DNA from: Actinoplanes philippinensis
GTDB lineage: Bacteria; Actinomycetota; Actinomycetes; Mycobacteriales; Micromonosporaceae
Assembly: GCF_900113015.1 (NCBI RefSeq)
Contig: NZ_FONV01000016.1
Location: 62,001-126,000 of the forward strand
Direction of reading: 5' to 3'
DNA: 64,000 nt
Each line of letters begins with the position of its first letter. The first letter of the stretch is position 1. The notes under the pieces are model-generated. The model searched no databases, had not been told where the DNA came from, and worked only from the letters and a program-made list of their open reading frames with translations. A program made the translations under genes and the position numbers. Positions 9,108 through 16,423 of this stretch are shown in pieces.

Positions 9108-9886
9108 CCGGCGCTCCGGGCCGGCGGGCTCTCAGGGAGTCGTTCGATCCGGCGAACGTGTTCAGCGTGCCGTGGGCGTCCGGGATCACCGGCATCGCGT
9201 ACGACCCGGCGCGGATCAAGCGGCCGATCACCAGGCTGGCCGACCTGTGGGACCCGCCGTTCAAGGGCAAGGTCGGCATGATGTCCGACGTCAGCGAGCT
9301 GGCCGACTTCGGCCTGCTGGCGGCCGGCCTGACACCGGCCGGGTCCGGCGAGGCCGAGTGGACGAAGGCCGCGGCGAAGCTCCAGGAGCAGAAGGACGCG
9401 GGGCTCGTGCGCAACTACTACGAGCAGGACTACCTCGACGCTCTCGGCAAGGGCGAGATCTGGATCTCGCAGGCCTGGTCCGGCGACATCTTCCAGAAGA
9501 ACATGAGCGACGGTACGAACCTCACGTTCGTGATCCCGCAGGAGGGCGGCACGATCTGGACGGACAACCTGGCCATCCCGATCACCGCCGCCAATCCGGT
9601 GGACGCCCTGATGCTCATCGACTTCTTCTACGAGGTGGAGAACGCCGCCTCGCTGGCCTCGTACATCAACTACGTCTGCCCGGTCCCGGCCGCCCGTGAG
9701 CGGATCCGCAAGGACGCCGCCGAGCTGTCCGGCGACGACCGCGAGGCGCTGCAGGAGGTGGCCGGCAGCTCCCTGGTCTTCCCGAGCGACGCCGACTACG
9801 AGCGCCTGCACTACTACGTCGGTTTCGACACCGCCGAGGAGCAGTGCGACTTCGCCCGCGTCTTCGACCCGATCGTGCTGACCTGA
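9104..9886 (+). pseudogene. 5'-truncated spermidine/putrescine ABC substrate-binding protein (PotD-like)
   Basis: The 260-residue frame matches the middle and C-terminal part of PotD/PotF-type binding proteins: FSVPWASGITGIAYDPARI, LADLWDPPFKGKVGMMSD, GEIWISQAWSGD, and a C-terminal Y-V-C-P-V block. Family members are usually ~380-400 residues and begin with a signal peptide; about 120-130 residues including the signal are missing. No PotD-like N-terminal sequence is present upstream in any frame, and no permease or ATPase genes are adjacent. An exported binding protein is not possible from this copy, so I call it a gene remnant. The first in-frame ATG (9104) has no good ribosome binding site. 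Confidence 0.75.
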
Positions 9887-9990
9887 AGCCCGATAGCCCG
9901 GCCGGAAGCCCGGTCGCCCTGACCGGAAGCCCCATCGCCCCGGCCGGAAGCCCCATCGCCCCGGCCGGAGGCCCGATCGCCCTGAGCTGA
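9887..9990. repeat. 21-bp tandem repeat, five copies
   Basis: Five head-to-tail units of 20-21 bp: 9887-9906, 9907-9927, 9928-9948, 9949-9969 and 9970-9990, consensus AGCCCCATCGCCCCGGCCGGA. Copies 3 and 4 are identical and the outer ones diverge. The array begins the base after the PotD-fragment stop and ends 2 bases before the stop of the convergent DUF6817 gene. The unit length is a multiple of three. Confidence 0.9.
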
Positions 9991-9992
9991 GG

Positions 9993-10514
9993 TCAGCGGG
10001 CCAGCACGCGGCGGGCCTCGGTGACGACGGCCGGTGAGGTGACCGGCGACCACGCGTCGAACAGCCCGGTGAAGTAGTCGCGGTGCTCGGCCAGCAGTGC
10101 CGGGTCGTGCTCCAGCACGTCCAGCTCGTTGACGATGCTCAGATCGACGAACGGGGTGATCTGCCAGTCGGCGAGACGGACCGCGGCCCCGGTGAACCGG
10201 TCGACGATCCGGTGCGTGTCGGCCAGGCCGGGCCAGGACCGGTCGCGGTCGCACGCCCCGTAGAAGTAGACCAGCTCCTCCGCGTTCGGGCCGACCAGCT
10301 CCCGCAGGGTGTCCCGCTCGCGCCAGAACAGCAGCGCCAGATCGAACCCGTCGGTGCCGTACGCCGCGTGGGTCAGACCGGCGGCCTGCACGTCGGCGTC
10401 GTGCCCGAGGGCGGCCAGACGGTCCCGGACCCGGCAGAGGTGCGCGTAGAGGGTGCCACCCGGATGCTGGATCGTCTCGGTGCCGCGCTCACGCAGCCAT
10501 GCCTCGACACTCAT
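9993..10514 (-). CDS. DUF6817-type (HD-like) hypothetical protein
   Basis: 173 residues. HPGGTLYAHLCRVRDRLAAL, then AAGLTHAAYGTDGF and FYGACDRDRSWP, match my memory of the DUF6817 family, an HD-domain-like fold of unknown activity. His residues in HPGG, AHL and THAAYG could be metal ligands. ATG start at 10514. It is not obviously in an operon: the upstream neighbour lies 79 bases away on the same strand. Confidence 0.7.
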   Translation of the reverse strand: MSVEAWLRERGTETIQHPGGTLYAHLCRVRDRLAALGHDADVQAAGLTHAAYGTDGFDLALLFWRERDTLRELVGPNAEELVYFYGACDRDRSWPGLADTHRIVDRFTGAAVRLADWQITPFVDLSIVNELDVLEHDPALLAEHRDYFTGLFDAWSPVTSPAVVTEARRVLAR

Positions 10515-10593
10515 CAGCCGAATGTACGAGCATGATCACCGTTCCGCCGCCCCGGAGCGTGCCGACCGGACCACGCAGCGCTCCCCCGCCTGG

Positions 10594-11091
10594 TCAGCGC
10601 CCTGCGCCCAGCTCGGTGACCGTGCGCGTCGAGGTGTCGTAGGAGCGGGCCGCGACGGCGTGGCCGGAGATCGCCGGGATCCCGGCGAGCAGGGCCAGGG
10701 CGTCGGCCCGCTGCCGGTCGGGCAGGTTGAGGGCGAGGCTCACGTGTGGCTCCCAGACGTCCGGCGCGTGCAGCGGGTTCGTCGCGTCCAGCGCCCGCCA
10801 CACGCCGGCCTGCAGTTCCCGCAGCCGCGGCGAGTCGGCCGGCCGGACCAGGGCACGCCCGAGCATCCGGACCGGCCCGAGGCGTACCGGCACCGGCAGG
10901 CGCACCGCCGGCAGCGCCTCCAGGGACTCGGCGGCGGCGAGGGTGATGTGCGGCCGGTTGCTGGGGTGCGTGTGTGTGGCCAGGCTGCGCAGCCCGGCGG
11001 CCCGCAGAATCCGCCACAGCTCGCGTACCGCGGTGTCAAGTGTGTCGTCGAGCACCAATTCCACGGTCCGCACGGTTTCCGATGCTGTCAC
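10594..11091 (-). CDS. 2'-5' RNA ligase/cyclic phosphodiesterase family protein
   Basis: 165 residues with the two HxT/S-type motifs of the 2H phosphoesterase superfamily: HITL in SNRPHITLAAAE and HVSL in EPHVSLALNLPD, spaced ~80 residues apart as expected. Family members cleave 2',3'-cyclic phosphates or join RNA ends; the physiological substrate is usually unknown. GTG start at 11091. It diverges from the AhpD-like gene at 11151. Confidence 0.8.
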   Translation of the reverse strand: MTASETVRTVELVLDDTLDTAVRELWRILRAAGLRSLATHTHPSNRPHITLAAAESLEALPAVRLPVPVRLGPVRMLGRALVRPADSPRLRELQAGVWRALDATNPLHAPDVWEPHVSLALNLPDRQRADALALLAGIPAISGHAVAARSYDTSTRTVTELGAGR

Positions 11092-11150
11092 AGATCCGCC
11101 GGCTGTTCTGTCTGAGAGGCGAGGACCGAAACACGACGGAGGAATTCGCC

Positions 11151-11624
11151 ATGGAAGCTCGTCTCGACCTGTTCGCCAACCCGGTCGCCGGGAAGATCCT
11201 GAAGCACTTCACCGCCGCCGGGAGAGCGGCGAAGGAGGCGGGGCTGCCGGACTCGACACGGGAGCTGGTGCTGCTGCGGGCCAGCCAGATCAACGGCTGC
11301 GGGTTCTGTGTCGACATGCACACCAAGGAAGCCGCGGCCGCCGGGGAGACCGCGCAGCGCCTGCACCTGGTGGCGGCGTGGCGGGAGGCGACGGTCTTCA
11401 CCGACGCCGAGCGGGCCGCCCTGGAGCTGACCGAGCACGGCACCCGGATCGCCGACGGCGCCGGCGGCGTGCCGGACGAGGTGTGGGCGAACGCTGCGAA
11501 ACACTATGACGAGAACATGTTGACTGCACTTGTCGCGTCAATTGCAGTAATCAATGCGTTCAACAGGATCAATGTGATCGTCCAGCAGCCGGCCGGCTGG
11601 TACCAGCCCGGCCAGTTCGCGTGA
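11151..11624 (+). CDS. Carboxymuconolactone decarboxylase/AhpD-family protein
   Basis: 157 residues. The AhpD-like redox motif is CGFCVDMH (Cys-x-x-Cys followed by His), preceded by ELVLLRASQING, the family signature. ATG 11151 has GGAGGA at 11138-11143. Its stop overlaps the start of the next gene by 4 bases (GTGA), so the two are translationally coupled. Genes of this family are the typical neighbours of ECF41 sigma factors, and this pair fits that pattern. Likely an alkylhydroperoxidase-like oxidoreductase. Confidence 0.9.
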   Translation: MEARLDLFANPVAGKILKHFTAAGRAAKEAGLPDSTRELVLLRASQINGCGFCVDMHTKEAAAAGETAQRLHLVAAWREATVFTDAERAALELTEHGTRIADGAGGVPDEVWANAAKHYDENMLTALVASIAVINAFNRINVIVQQPAGWYQPGQFA

Positions 11625-12607
11625 CGTCATCGGACGAGACGGCGGCGGCCGGTTACCGGCCGCTGCTGTTCTCCATCGCGTACGGCATGACCGGCTCGGT
11701 CGGCGACGCCGAGGACATCGTGCAGGACGCCATGCTCGGCCTGGTCAAGGCACGCCGGGCGGGCACCGCGGTGACGAACCTGAAGGCCTACCTGACGACG
11801 GCGGTGACCCGGCTCGGCATCAACCACCTCGGCTCGGCACGGGTGCGCCGCGAGACGTACGTCGGCGCGTGGCTGCCGGAGCCGCTGGTGGCCCCGGCCG
11901 CCGGACCGGGTCCGGCCGAGCACGCCGAGCTGGCCGACTCGCTGTCGATGGCGTTCCTGGTCATGCTGGAGGCGCTGGCGCCGGTCGAGCGGGCGGTGTT
12001 CATGCTGCGCGAGGTCTTCGGATACGGATATCCGGAGGTCGCCGTCCTGGTCGGCAGGTCGGAGGCGAACTGCCGGCAGATCTTCGCCCGCGCCCGGCAG
12101 CGCGTCCACGCCGGCTCACCGCAGCCGGACGACTCGCCGGCCCGGCAGGCCGAGGCCGCGGCGCTCGCCGACCGGTTCTTCGCGGCCGCGGCCGGTGGCG
12201 ACATCGACACGCTGATGGCGATGCTGGCCCCGGACGTCGTCCTGATCGGCGACGGCGGCGGCAAGGCGCAGACGCTCGCCACCCCGCCGACCGGCCGCCT
12301 GGCGATCGCGCGCCTGCTGGCCGGCCTGTTCCGCCGCTTCCGCCGGCTCGGCGTCACGCTGCGCCCGGCGCGGGTGAACGGCCGCCCGGGCGGGGTCCTG
12401 CACGACGCCGCCGGCCGCGTCGTCGCGGTGATGTCCCTCGACATCACCGACGGCCGGGTCCGGGCGGCCCGGTCCGTGGTCAACCCCGACAAGCTGCGCC
12501 ATCTCGGCCAGGTCTCCGACCTGGGGCTTCGCCCAAGATCCGACCATCGGGTACGGCCGAACGGGCCCCCACTCGCGCAAGAGGCCCCCGGCGCGCACCG
12601 CCCATGA
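11621..12607 (+). CDS. ECF41-group RNA polymerase sigma factor (SigJ-like)
   Basis: 328 residues. Sigma2 (~10-75, including YGMTGSVGDAEDIVQDAML), linker with AWLPEPLV, sigma4 (~115-165), then a SnoaL-like C-terminal domain. The ECF41 hallmarks DGGGK and NPDKL are both present. In this group the C-terminal domain controls activity and there is no anti-sigma factor. Starts at GTG 11621, overlapping the AhpD-like stop. After NPDKL the protein continues ~35 residues to a GAHRP end; that tail lies in the first, partial copy of a 62-bp repeat. The stop codon (12605-12607) overlaps the ATG of the first repeat ORF. The last 128 bases overlap the 3' end of the convergent dedA frame. Confidence 0.88.
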   Translation: MTSSDETAAAGYRPLLFSIAYGMTGSVGDAEDIVQDAMLGLVKARRAGTAVTNLKAYLTTAVTRLGINHLGSARVRRETYVGAWLPEPLVAPAAGPGPAEHAELADSLSMAFLVMLEALAPVERAVFMLREVFGYGYPEVAVLVGRSEANCRQIFARARQRVHAGSPQPDDSPARQAEAAALADRFFAAAAGGDIDTLMAMLAPDVVLIGDGGGKAQTLATPPTGRLAIARLLAGLFRRFRRLGVTLRPARVNGRPGGVLHDAAGRVVAVMSLDITDGRVRAARSVVNPDKLRHLGQVSDLGLRPRSDHRVRPNGPPLAQEAPGAHRP

Positions 12608-13322
12608 CAACCGTCCCCGAGTCCGGCGACGTTGTCGCAGCGCCGGCGAAAGGCGCGCACCGCCCATGACCACCGTCCCCGAATCCGGCGGCACCGTCGC
12701 AACGCCGACCACAGGCGCGCACCGCCCGTGACCACCGTCCCCGAATCCGGCGGCACCGTCGCAGCACCGGCCACAGGCGCGCCGCACCGGTGAACAGGAG
12801 CGCGAACCCCAGCCCCACGGCGACACCCGCCCGGGGATCGGCGCCGAACGCCACCCCTCCGGCGGCGCCGAGCGTCAGCGCATAGCCCGCCCACAGCGCA
12901 TCACCGGCCGCCGCGAACAGCAGGAACCGCGTCATCGGGAAGCCGGCCGCGCCACAGGCGGCGTTGATCGCGACGCGCCCGCCGGGCAGGAACCGCCCGA
13001 GGACGATGAGGGACCCGCCCCGCCGCTGCGGCGGCCCGGCCATCCGGGCCGCTGCGGTGGCCACCCGGGCGGCCGGTCGCCGGTGGACGAGCCATCGGCC
13101 GGTCCGGTAGGCCACATGATCACCGGCGACCATGCCGGTGGTGGCGGACACGAGCACCCCCGCCCACGACGGCCGGCCGGTGGTGGCGAACACGCCGACC
13201 GCGACCATGAGCACCTCCGACGGCAGGATCGGCAGGACCGCGTCGAACATCGTCACGCCGAACACCAGCAGGTACAGGTAGGGCGATCCGATCAGGATCT
13301 CGGCGGTCCCGACGATGTCCAT
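12480..13322 (-). CDS. DedA-family (VTT domain) membrane protein with anomalous C-terminal tail
   Basis: 280 residues in the open frame. Residues 1-190 are a DedA/SNARE-associated (VTT) membrane protein: FDAVLPILPSEVLMVAVGVF, GRFLPGGRVAINAACGAAGF, and later hydrophobic spans. Family proteins are usually ~200 residues and act in membrane lipid/undecaprenyl-phosphate handling. After ~190 the frame enters the 62-bp repeats and becomes an Arg/Gly-rich tail. Because 62 is not a multiple of three, the tail reads a different frame in each copy. The last 128 bases overlap the sigma-factor gene. The original C terminus was probably replaced by the repeat expansion. ATG 13322. Confidence 0.8.
   Translation of the reverse strand: MDIVGTAEILIGSPYLYLLVFGVTMFDAVLPILPSEVLMVAVGVFATTGRPSWAGVLVSATTGMVAGDHVAYRTGRWLVHRRPAARVATAAARMAGPPQRRGGSLIVLGRFLPGGRVAINAACGAAGFPMTRFLLFAAAGDALWAGYALTLGAAGGVAFGADPRAGVAVGLGFALLFTGAARLWPVLRRCRRIRGRWSRAVRACGRRCDGAAGFGDGGHGRCAPFAGAATTSPDSGTVVMGGARRGPLARVGARSAVPDGRILGEAPGRRPGRDGAACRG
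12591..12776. repeat. 62-bp tandem repeat, three copies plus partial ends
   Basis: Three consecutive 62-bp units: 12591-12652, 12653-12714 and 12715-12776, each beginning GCGCGCACCGCCC, with a partial fourth to about 12790. Copies 2 and 3 are nearly identical; copy 1 differs at about a dozen sites. Copy 1 can fold a hairpin, CCGGCG 12623-12628 against CGCCGG 12641-12646. The array lies between the convergent sigma-factor and dedA genes and runs through the 3' end of the dedA frame. Confidence 0.92.
12604..12793 (+). other. Three tandem 21-codon micro-ORFs with 4-base stop/start overlaps
   Basis: Within the 62-bp repeats the plus strand reads ORF1 12604-12669, ORF2 12666-12731 and ORF3 12728-12793. 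Each has 21 codons plus stop (66 bases). Each start overlaps the previous stop: ATGA at 12604-12607 (sigma stop/ORF1), ATGA at 12666-12669, GTGA at 12728-12731. The peptides begin MTTVPESG; the first two end GAHRP and the third ends APHR. A 62-bp period equals 66 minus the 4-base overlap, so translation could pass from the sigma factor through all three by termination-reinitiation. Several differences between copies change amino acids, so selection on the peptides is not obvious. They may be a by-product of the repeat. Confidence 0.5.
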
Positions 13323-13423
13323 GGCGCTCCCTCAGCAGGGCGGTGGAAGCGGGCGTCCGCCCGCGAGGTCCACTCCCGGAGGGCCCGGCCGGGGGCGCTG
13401 ATACCTCCGGGCCGGGGCGGCGG

Positions 13424-14032
13424 TCAGCCGAGTTCGTCCAACCGGCTCTCGATCAGGTCCCGCAGGCCGGCGTGGCGGTCGCGCAGCAGCTCGGTCAGGC
13501 GGTCGATCTCGGCCAGGGCGGCGGCCCGTTCCCCGGCCAGGCCGTGCACCGCGGTGGCGTGCCGGTGCCGGGCGTCGCTGTCGATGGTGGCGGCCCGCAG
13601 CTGGGCGTCGCTCGTCACCTGGTCGGCCTTGGCGCGGGCGGTGTCCAGCAGGGCCCGCGCCTTCTCCTCGGCCTCGCGCAGGTGGTCGTCGGCGTGCCTG
13701 CGGGCGACCGCCAGCACCCGGTCGTTCGTCTCCGACGGCCGCTGGACCTCCCGGGCGCGGGCGAGTTCGGCGCTCAGCGTGCGGGCCTGTTGCTCGGCGC
13801 GGGCCTGCTCGGCGCGGAGGCGGTCCAGTTCGGCGGCGACGCCGGCCGCCTCCTGCTCGGGGCCGGCGTTGCGGAGCCGTTCGCGCAGCGCCCGGTTCTG
13901 GCCGTTGAGGCGGGTGAACGCCCGCTCGGCCACCCCGAGGAACGCGTCGACCTGTTCCCTGTCGTAGCCGCGTTCACCCGGCCTGGGGTCGTGGAACTCC
14001 ACGTTCTGGATGTCCGCCGAGGTGAGGGGCAT
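13424..14032 (-). CDS. DivIVA-domain coiled-coil protein
   Basis: 202 residues. The N terminus (MPLTSADIQNVEFHD, then RGYDREQVDAFLGVAE) is the DivIVA lipid-binding head. The rest is a long predicted coiled coil rich in Ala, Arg and Glu. DivIVA/Wag31 paralogues mark curved membranes and organise polar growth. This shorter form, away from the division cluster, is likely an accessory paralogue. ATG 14032. It stands alone between dedA and the AbfB gene. Confidence 0.85.
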   Translation of the reverse strand: MPLTSADIQNVEFHDPRPGERGYDREQVDAFLGVAERAFTRLNGQNRALRERLRNAGPEQEAAGVAAELDRLRAEQARAEQQARTLSAELARAREVQRPSETNDRVLAVARRHADDHLREAEEKARALLDTARAKADQVTSDAQLRAATIDSDARHRHATAVHGLAGERAAALAEIDRLTELLRDRHAGLRDLIESRLDELG

Positions 14033-14118
14033 GGTGGATGTCCGTTCGATCGGATCGGGCCCGCGAGTCGGCCGGCGCGGCCGGGGGTGGGGCGGCGCCG
14101 GCGGTGTACGCGGAGCGG

Positions 14119-14955
14119 TCAGAGTGGCGGCAGGGCCCGGAACGTGGTCGCCTGCCCGGCCGGTGTCCGCACGAGCCGTACCGAGCCGTCGGCCACGACC
14201 AGGCGGTGGTCGGGGAAGTTCACCGAGCGCAGCGCGAACCCTCCGCCCGACGCCTCCGGGCAGAACGTGGCGTCGGACAGGTAGAGAGCGCTCGGGTCGG
14301 CCCGCTCCAGCAGCAGGACGTAGTTGCGGTGCCGCAGGTAGAAGCCGGGGAACTCGGCCGACTCGAAGGACACGCAGCGGGCGTCGGCGAGCCCCTGCCG
14401 TACCGTGAAGCGCCCGCTCGGACCCTTGGCGGCGCTGTCCGCCTCGACGCGGGCGACGAAGTCGTGGTTGCGCAGCCGCTGCCCGCTCAGGCCGGTCACC
14501 CCGATCCCGACGGTGCGGCCCACGATGAAGGCCGGGTCCGCCGACGGCGAAGGACTGGCCGTACGGCTCGGGGTGGCCGCACCGTGGCCGGGCCGGGTGG
14601 TGCTCGTCACCCCGGCCTCACGGATCTCCCGGGTCGGCACGACCGCCTCGGCGGGCGGGGACGGCAGCACCGACACCGGCGGCGTCGCCAGGCCCGGCGA
14701 CCACTCGGCGCCCGGGAGCGCATGCTCCGGCAGTCGCGGCGACTCGGTGCCGAGCACCACGGCCGCGGCGATGCCGTAGGCGATCACGGCGAGGCCGGTC
14801 GCGGCGGCGAGCACGAGCAGCGGGCGACCGGAGCGGCGCGGCGGTGACCCGTCCGGGTGGCCGGGGCCGGCGGCGGCGCCGTAGGTCCTACCCGGCGCGT
14901 ACGGCGGAATCCACCCGTCGATGCGCACGGTCTCGGAGTTGTCGGCCTTCGTCAT
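14119..14955 (-). CDS. Membrane-anchored AbfB-domain protein
   Basis: 278 residues from ATG 14955 (AGGAG ~11 bases upstream). A cytoplasmic N terminus is followed by one hydrophobic segment (LLVLAAATGLAVIAYGIAAA) at ~50-70, a Pro/Ser/Thr-rich linker, then a C-terminal AbfB (arabinofuranosidase-B type, beta-trefoil) domain from ~150 with repeats of the form FVARVEAD, YLRHRNYVLLLE and FPDHRLVVADG. AbfB domains bind arabinose-containing polysaccharides. No catalytic glycosidase domain is present, so it may be a cell-surface carbohydrate sensor or binding protein. It diverges from a LacI regulator, with operator-like palindromes in the shared upstream region. Confidence 0.82.
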   Translation of the reverse strand: MTKADNSETVRIDGWIPPYAPGRTYGAAAGPGHPDGSPPRRSGRPLLVLAAATGLAVIAYGIAAAVVLGTESPRLPEHALPGAEWSPGLATPPVSVLPSPPAEAVVPTREIREAGVTSTTRPGHGAATPSRTASPSPSADPAFIVGRTVGIGVTGLSGQRLRNHDFVARVEADSAAKGPSGRFTVRQGLADARCVSFESAEFPGFYLRHRNYVLLLERADPSALYLSDATFCPEASGGGFALRSVNFPDHRLVVADGSVRLVRTPAGQATTFRALPPL

Positions 14956-15012
14956 CTGGTGTGGGGCTCCTGGGTCACGACAAAGGTCAGCAGGGGGCGG
15001 GACTCGTGTCCC

Positions 15013-15136
15013 TGACAACGTTGTCAAGGGAGTGAACGTGAGCCGCCCATCGTTGTCAACAGATTGTTTCAGTCAGCTTTGTTTGCCGTGGTCAGCGAAG
15101 CGGTTCGATGATTATGCCGTGCTGACATCGTTGTCC
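15013..15136. promoter_or_regulatory. Candidate LacI-family operators (three sites)
   Basis: Perfect 14-bp palindrome TGACAACGTTGTCA at 15013-15026 with a CG centre, as LacI/GalR operators have. Related sites are at 15045-15058 (10/14 match) and 15123-15136 (TGACATCGTTGTCC, 12/14 match). They lie between the divergent AbfB-protein gene and the lacI-type gene. Outer sites are 110 bp apart, compatible with repression by looping; autoregulation is likely (inference). Confidence 0.65.
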
Positions 15137-15194
15137 CGTTCCCGGGCTGCCTCTACTCTTTACCCGGTCGGCAGCACGGGGGACGGGGAGCACT

Positions 15195-16241
15195 GTGGCA
15201 CCGGAACGGACGTCCCGCGGGCGGGGCAGCGGCCGGCCCACGATGAACGACGTCGCCAGGATCGCGGGCGTCAGCCTCAAGACGGTGTCGCGGGTCGTCA
15301 ACAACGAGGAAAACGTCTCCCCCGTGCTGGTCGCCCAGGTCCGCAGCGCGATCGAGCTGCTCAACTACAGCCCCGACATCGGCGCCAGCACCCTGCGGCG
15401 CAGTGATCGGCGTACCGAGATGATCGCCCTGCTGCTCAAGGACGTCGGCAATCCGTTCTTCGCCACCCTGCACCGGGCCGTCGACGACGAGGCCCGTGCC
15501 CGTGGCGTGCAGGTGATCACCGGCAACCTCGACGAGTGCTCGAACCGGGAACGCGAGCTGGCCCGCGGCATCACCATGCGCCGCGCCGACGGCCTGATCA
15601 TGGCGACGGTCAGCCCCGACCAGAGCTACCTGGCGTCGGAGTTGCGGGTGGACACGCCGGTCGTGTTCGTCGACCGGCCGGGCCACGGTTTCCCCGGCGA
15701 CACCGTGCTGGCCACCAACGTCCTGGGCGCCACCGAGGCCACCCGGCACCTGATCGCCCACGGCCATCGCCGGATCGCGTGCCTGAGCGACCACATCCGG
15801 ATCCCCACGGCCCGGCTCCGCCGGGACGGCTTCCTGGCCGGTCTGCAGGAAGCCGGCCTGACCCCCGACGAGCGGCTGGTCGTCGGCGACCTCAGCTCCG
15901 AGGCGCTGGCCGAGAGCCGGGTGCTGGAGCTGTTCCACCGCCCCGACCCGCCGACGGCCCTGTTCACCGCGCAGAACGCGATCACGATCGGCGCGGTCCG
16001 GGCCCTGCGCCGCCTCGGTCTGCACCGCACCGTGGCCCTGGTCGGTTTCGACGACTTCCCCCTGGCCGACCTGCTCGACCCGGCGATCACCGTGATCGCC
16101 CAGGACCCGGCGGCGATGGGCCGCACCGCGGCGCTGGCCCTGTTCCGCCGCATCGACGGCCACACCGGCCCACCGGCCGAGCACTGGATCCCCACCACCC
16201 TGATCCGCCGGGGCTCCGGCGAGCTGCGCCCACCGGACTGA
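15195..16241 (+). CDS. LacI-family transcriptional regulator
   Basis: 348 residues. N-terminal LacI HTH (TMNDVARIAGVSLKTVSRVV then NNEENVSPV), hinge, and a periplasmic-binding-protein-like sugar domain with FVDRPGHGFPGDTV, GHRRIACLSDH and LVGFDDFPLADLL. GTG start 15195. Likely represses its own gene and the divergent AbfB-protein gene from the palindromes at 15013-15136, with a plant-polysaccharide sugar as effector (inference from the AbfB neighbour). Confidence 0.92.
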   Translation: MAPERTSRGRGSGRPTMNDVARIAGVSLKTVSRVVNNEENVSPVLVAQVRSAIELLNYSPDIGASTLRRSDRRTEMIALLLKDVGNPFFATLHRAVDDEARARGVQVITGNLDECSNRERELARGITMRRADGLIMATVSPDQSYLASELRVDTPVVFVDRPGHGFPGDTVLATNVLGATEATRHLIAHGHRRIACLSDHIRIPTARLRRDGFLAGLQEAGLTPDERLVVGDLSSEALAESRVLELFHRPDPPTALFTAQNAITIGAVRALRRLGLHRTVALVGFDDFPLADLLDPAITVIAQDPAAMGRTAALALFRRIDGHTGPPAEHWIPTTLIRRGSGELRPPD

Positions 16242-16423
16242 TCAGGCTCGTGCGTCACGCCGTCCCGCGGCGTCGGGTCATGTCACCACGGACGCAACAG
16301 CTCAGTCCCCTCGGGGACCGGCCGATCTCACCGGTGGGGACGAGCACGAACCGCGCGTGATCGCCGCCGACGGACGCCGACGGGAGTGGACATGGCTGCG
16401 GCACAGGGTTCGGGTGGGGTCCG

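Noticed and set aside
9814-10254. Minus-strand ORF through the 21-bp repeats encoding an RGD-like repeat peptide
   Set aside because: It is a frame shadow of the DUF6817 gene; no start signal, and the repeat explains the periodic peptide.
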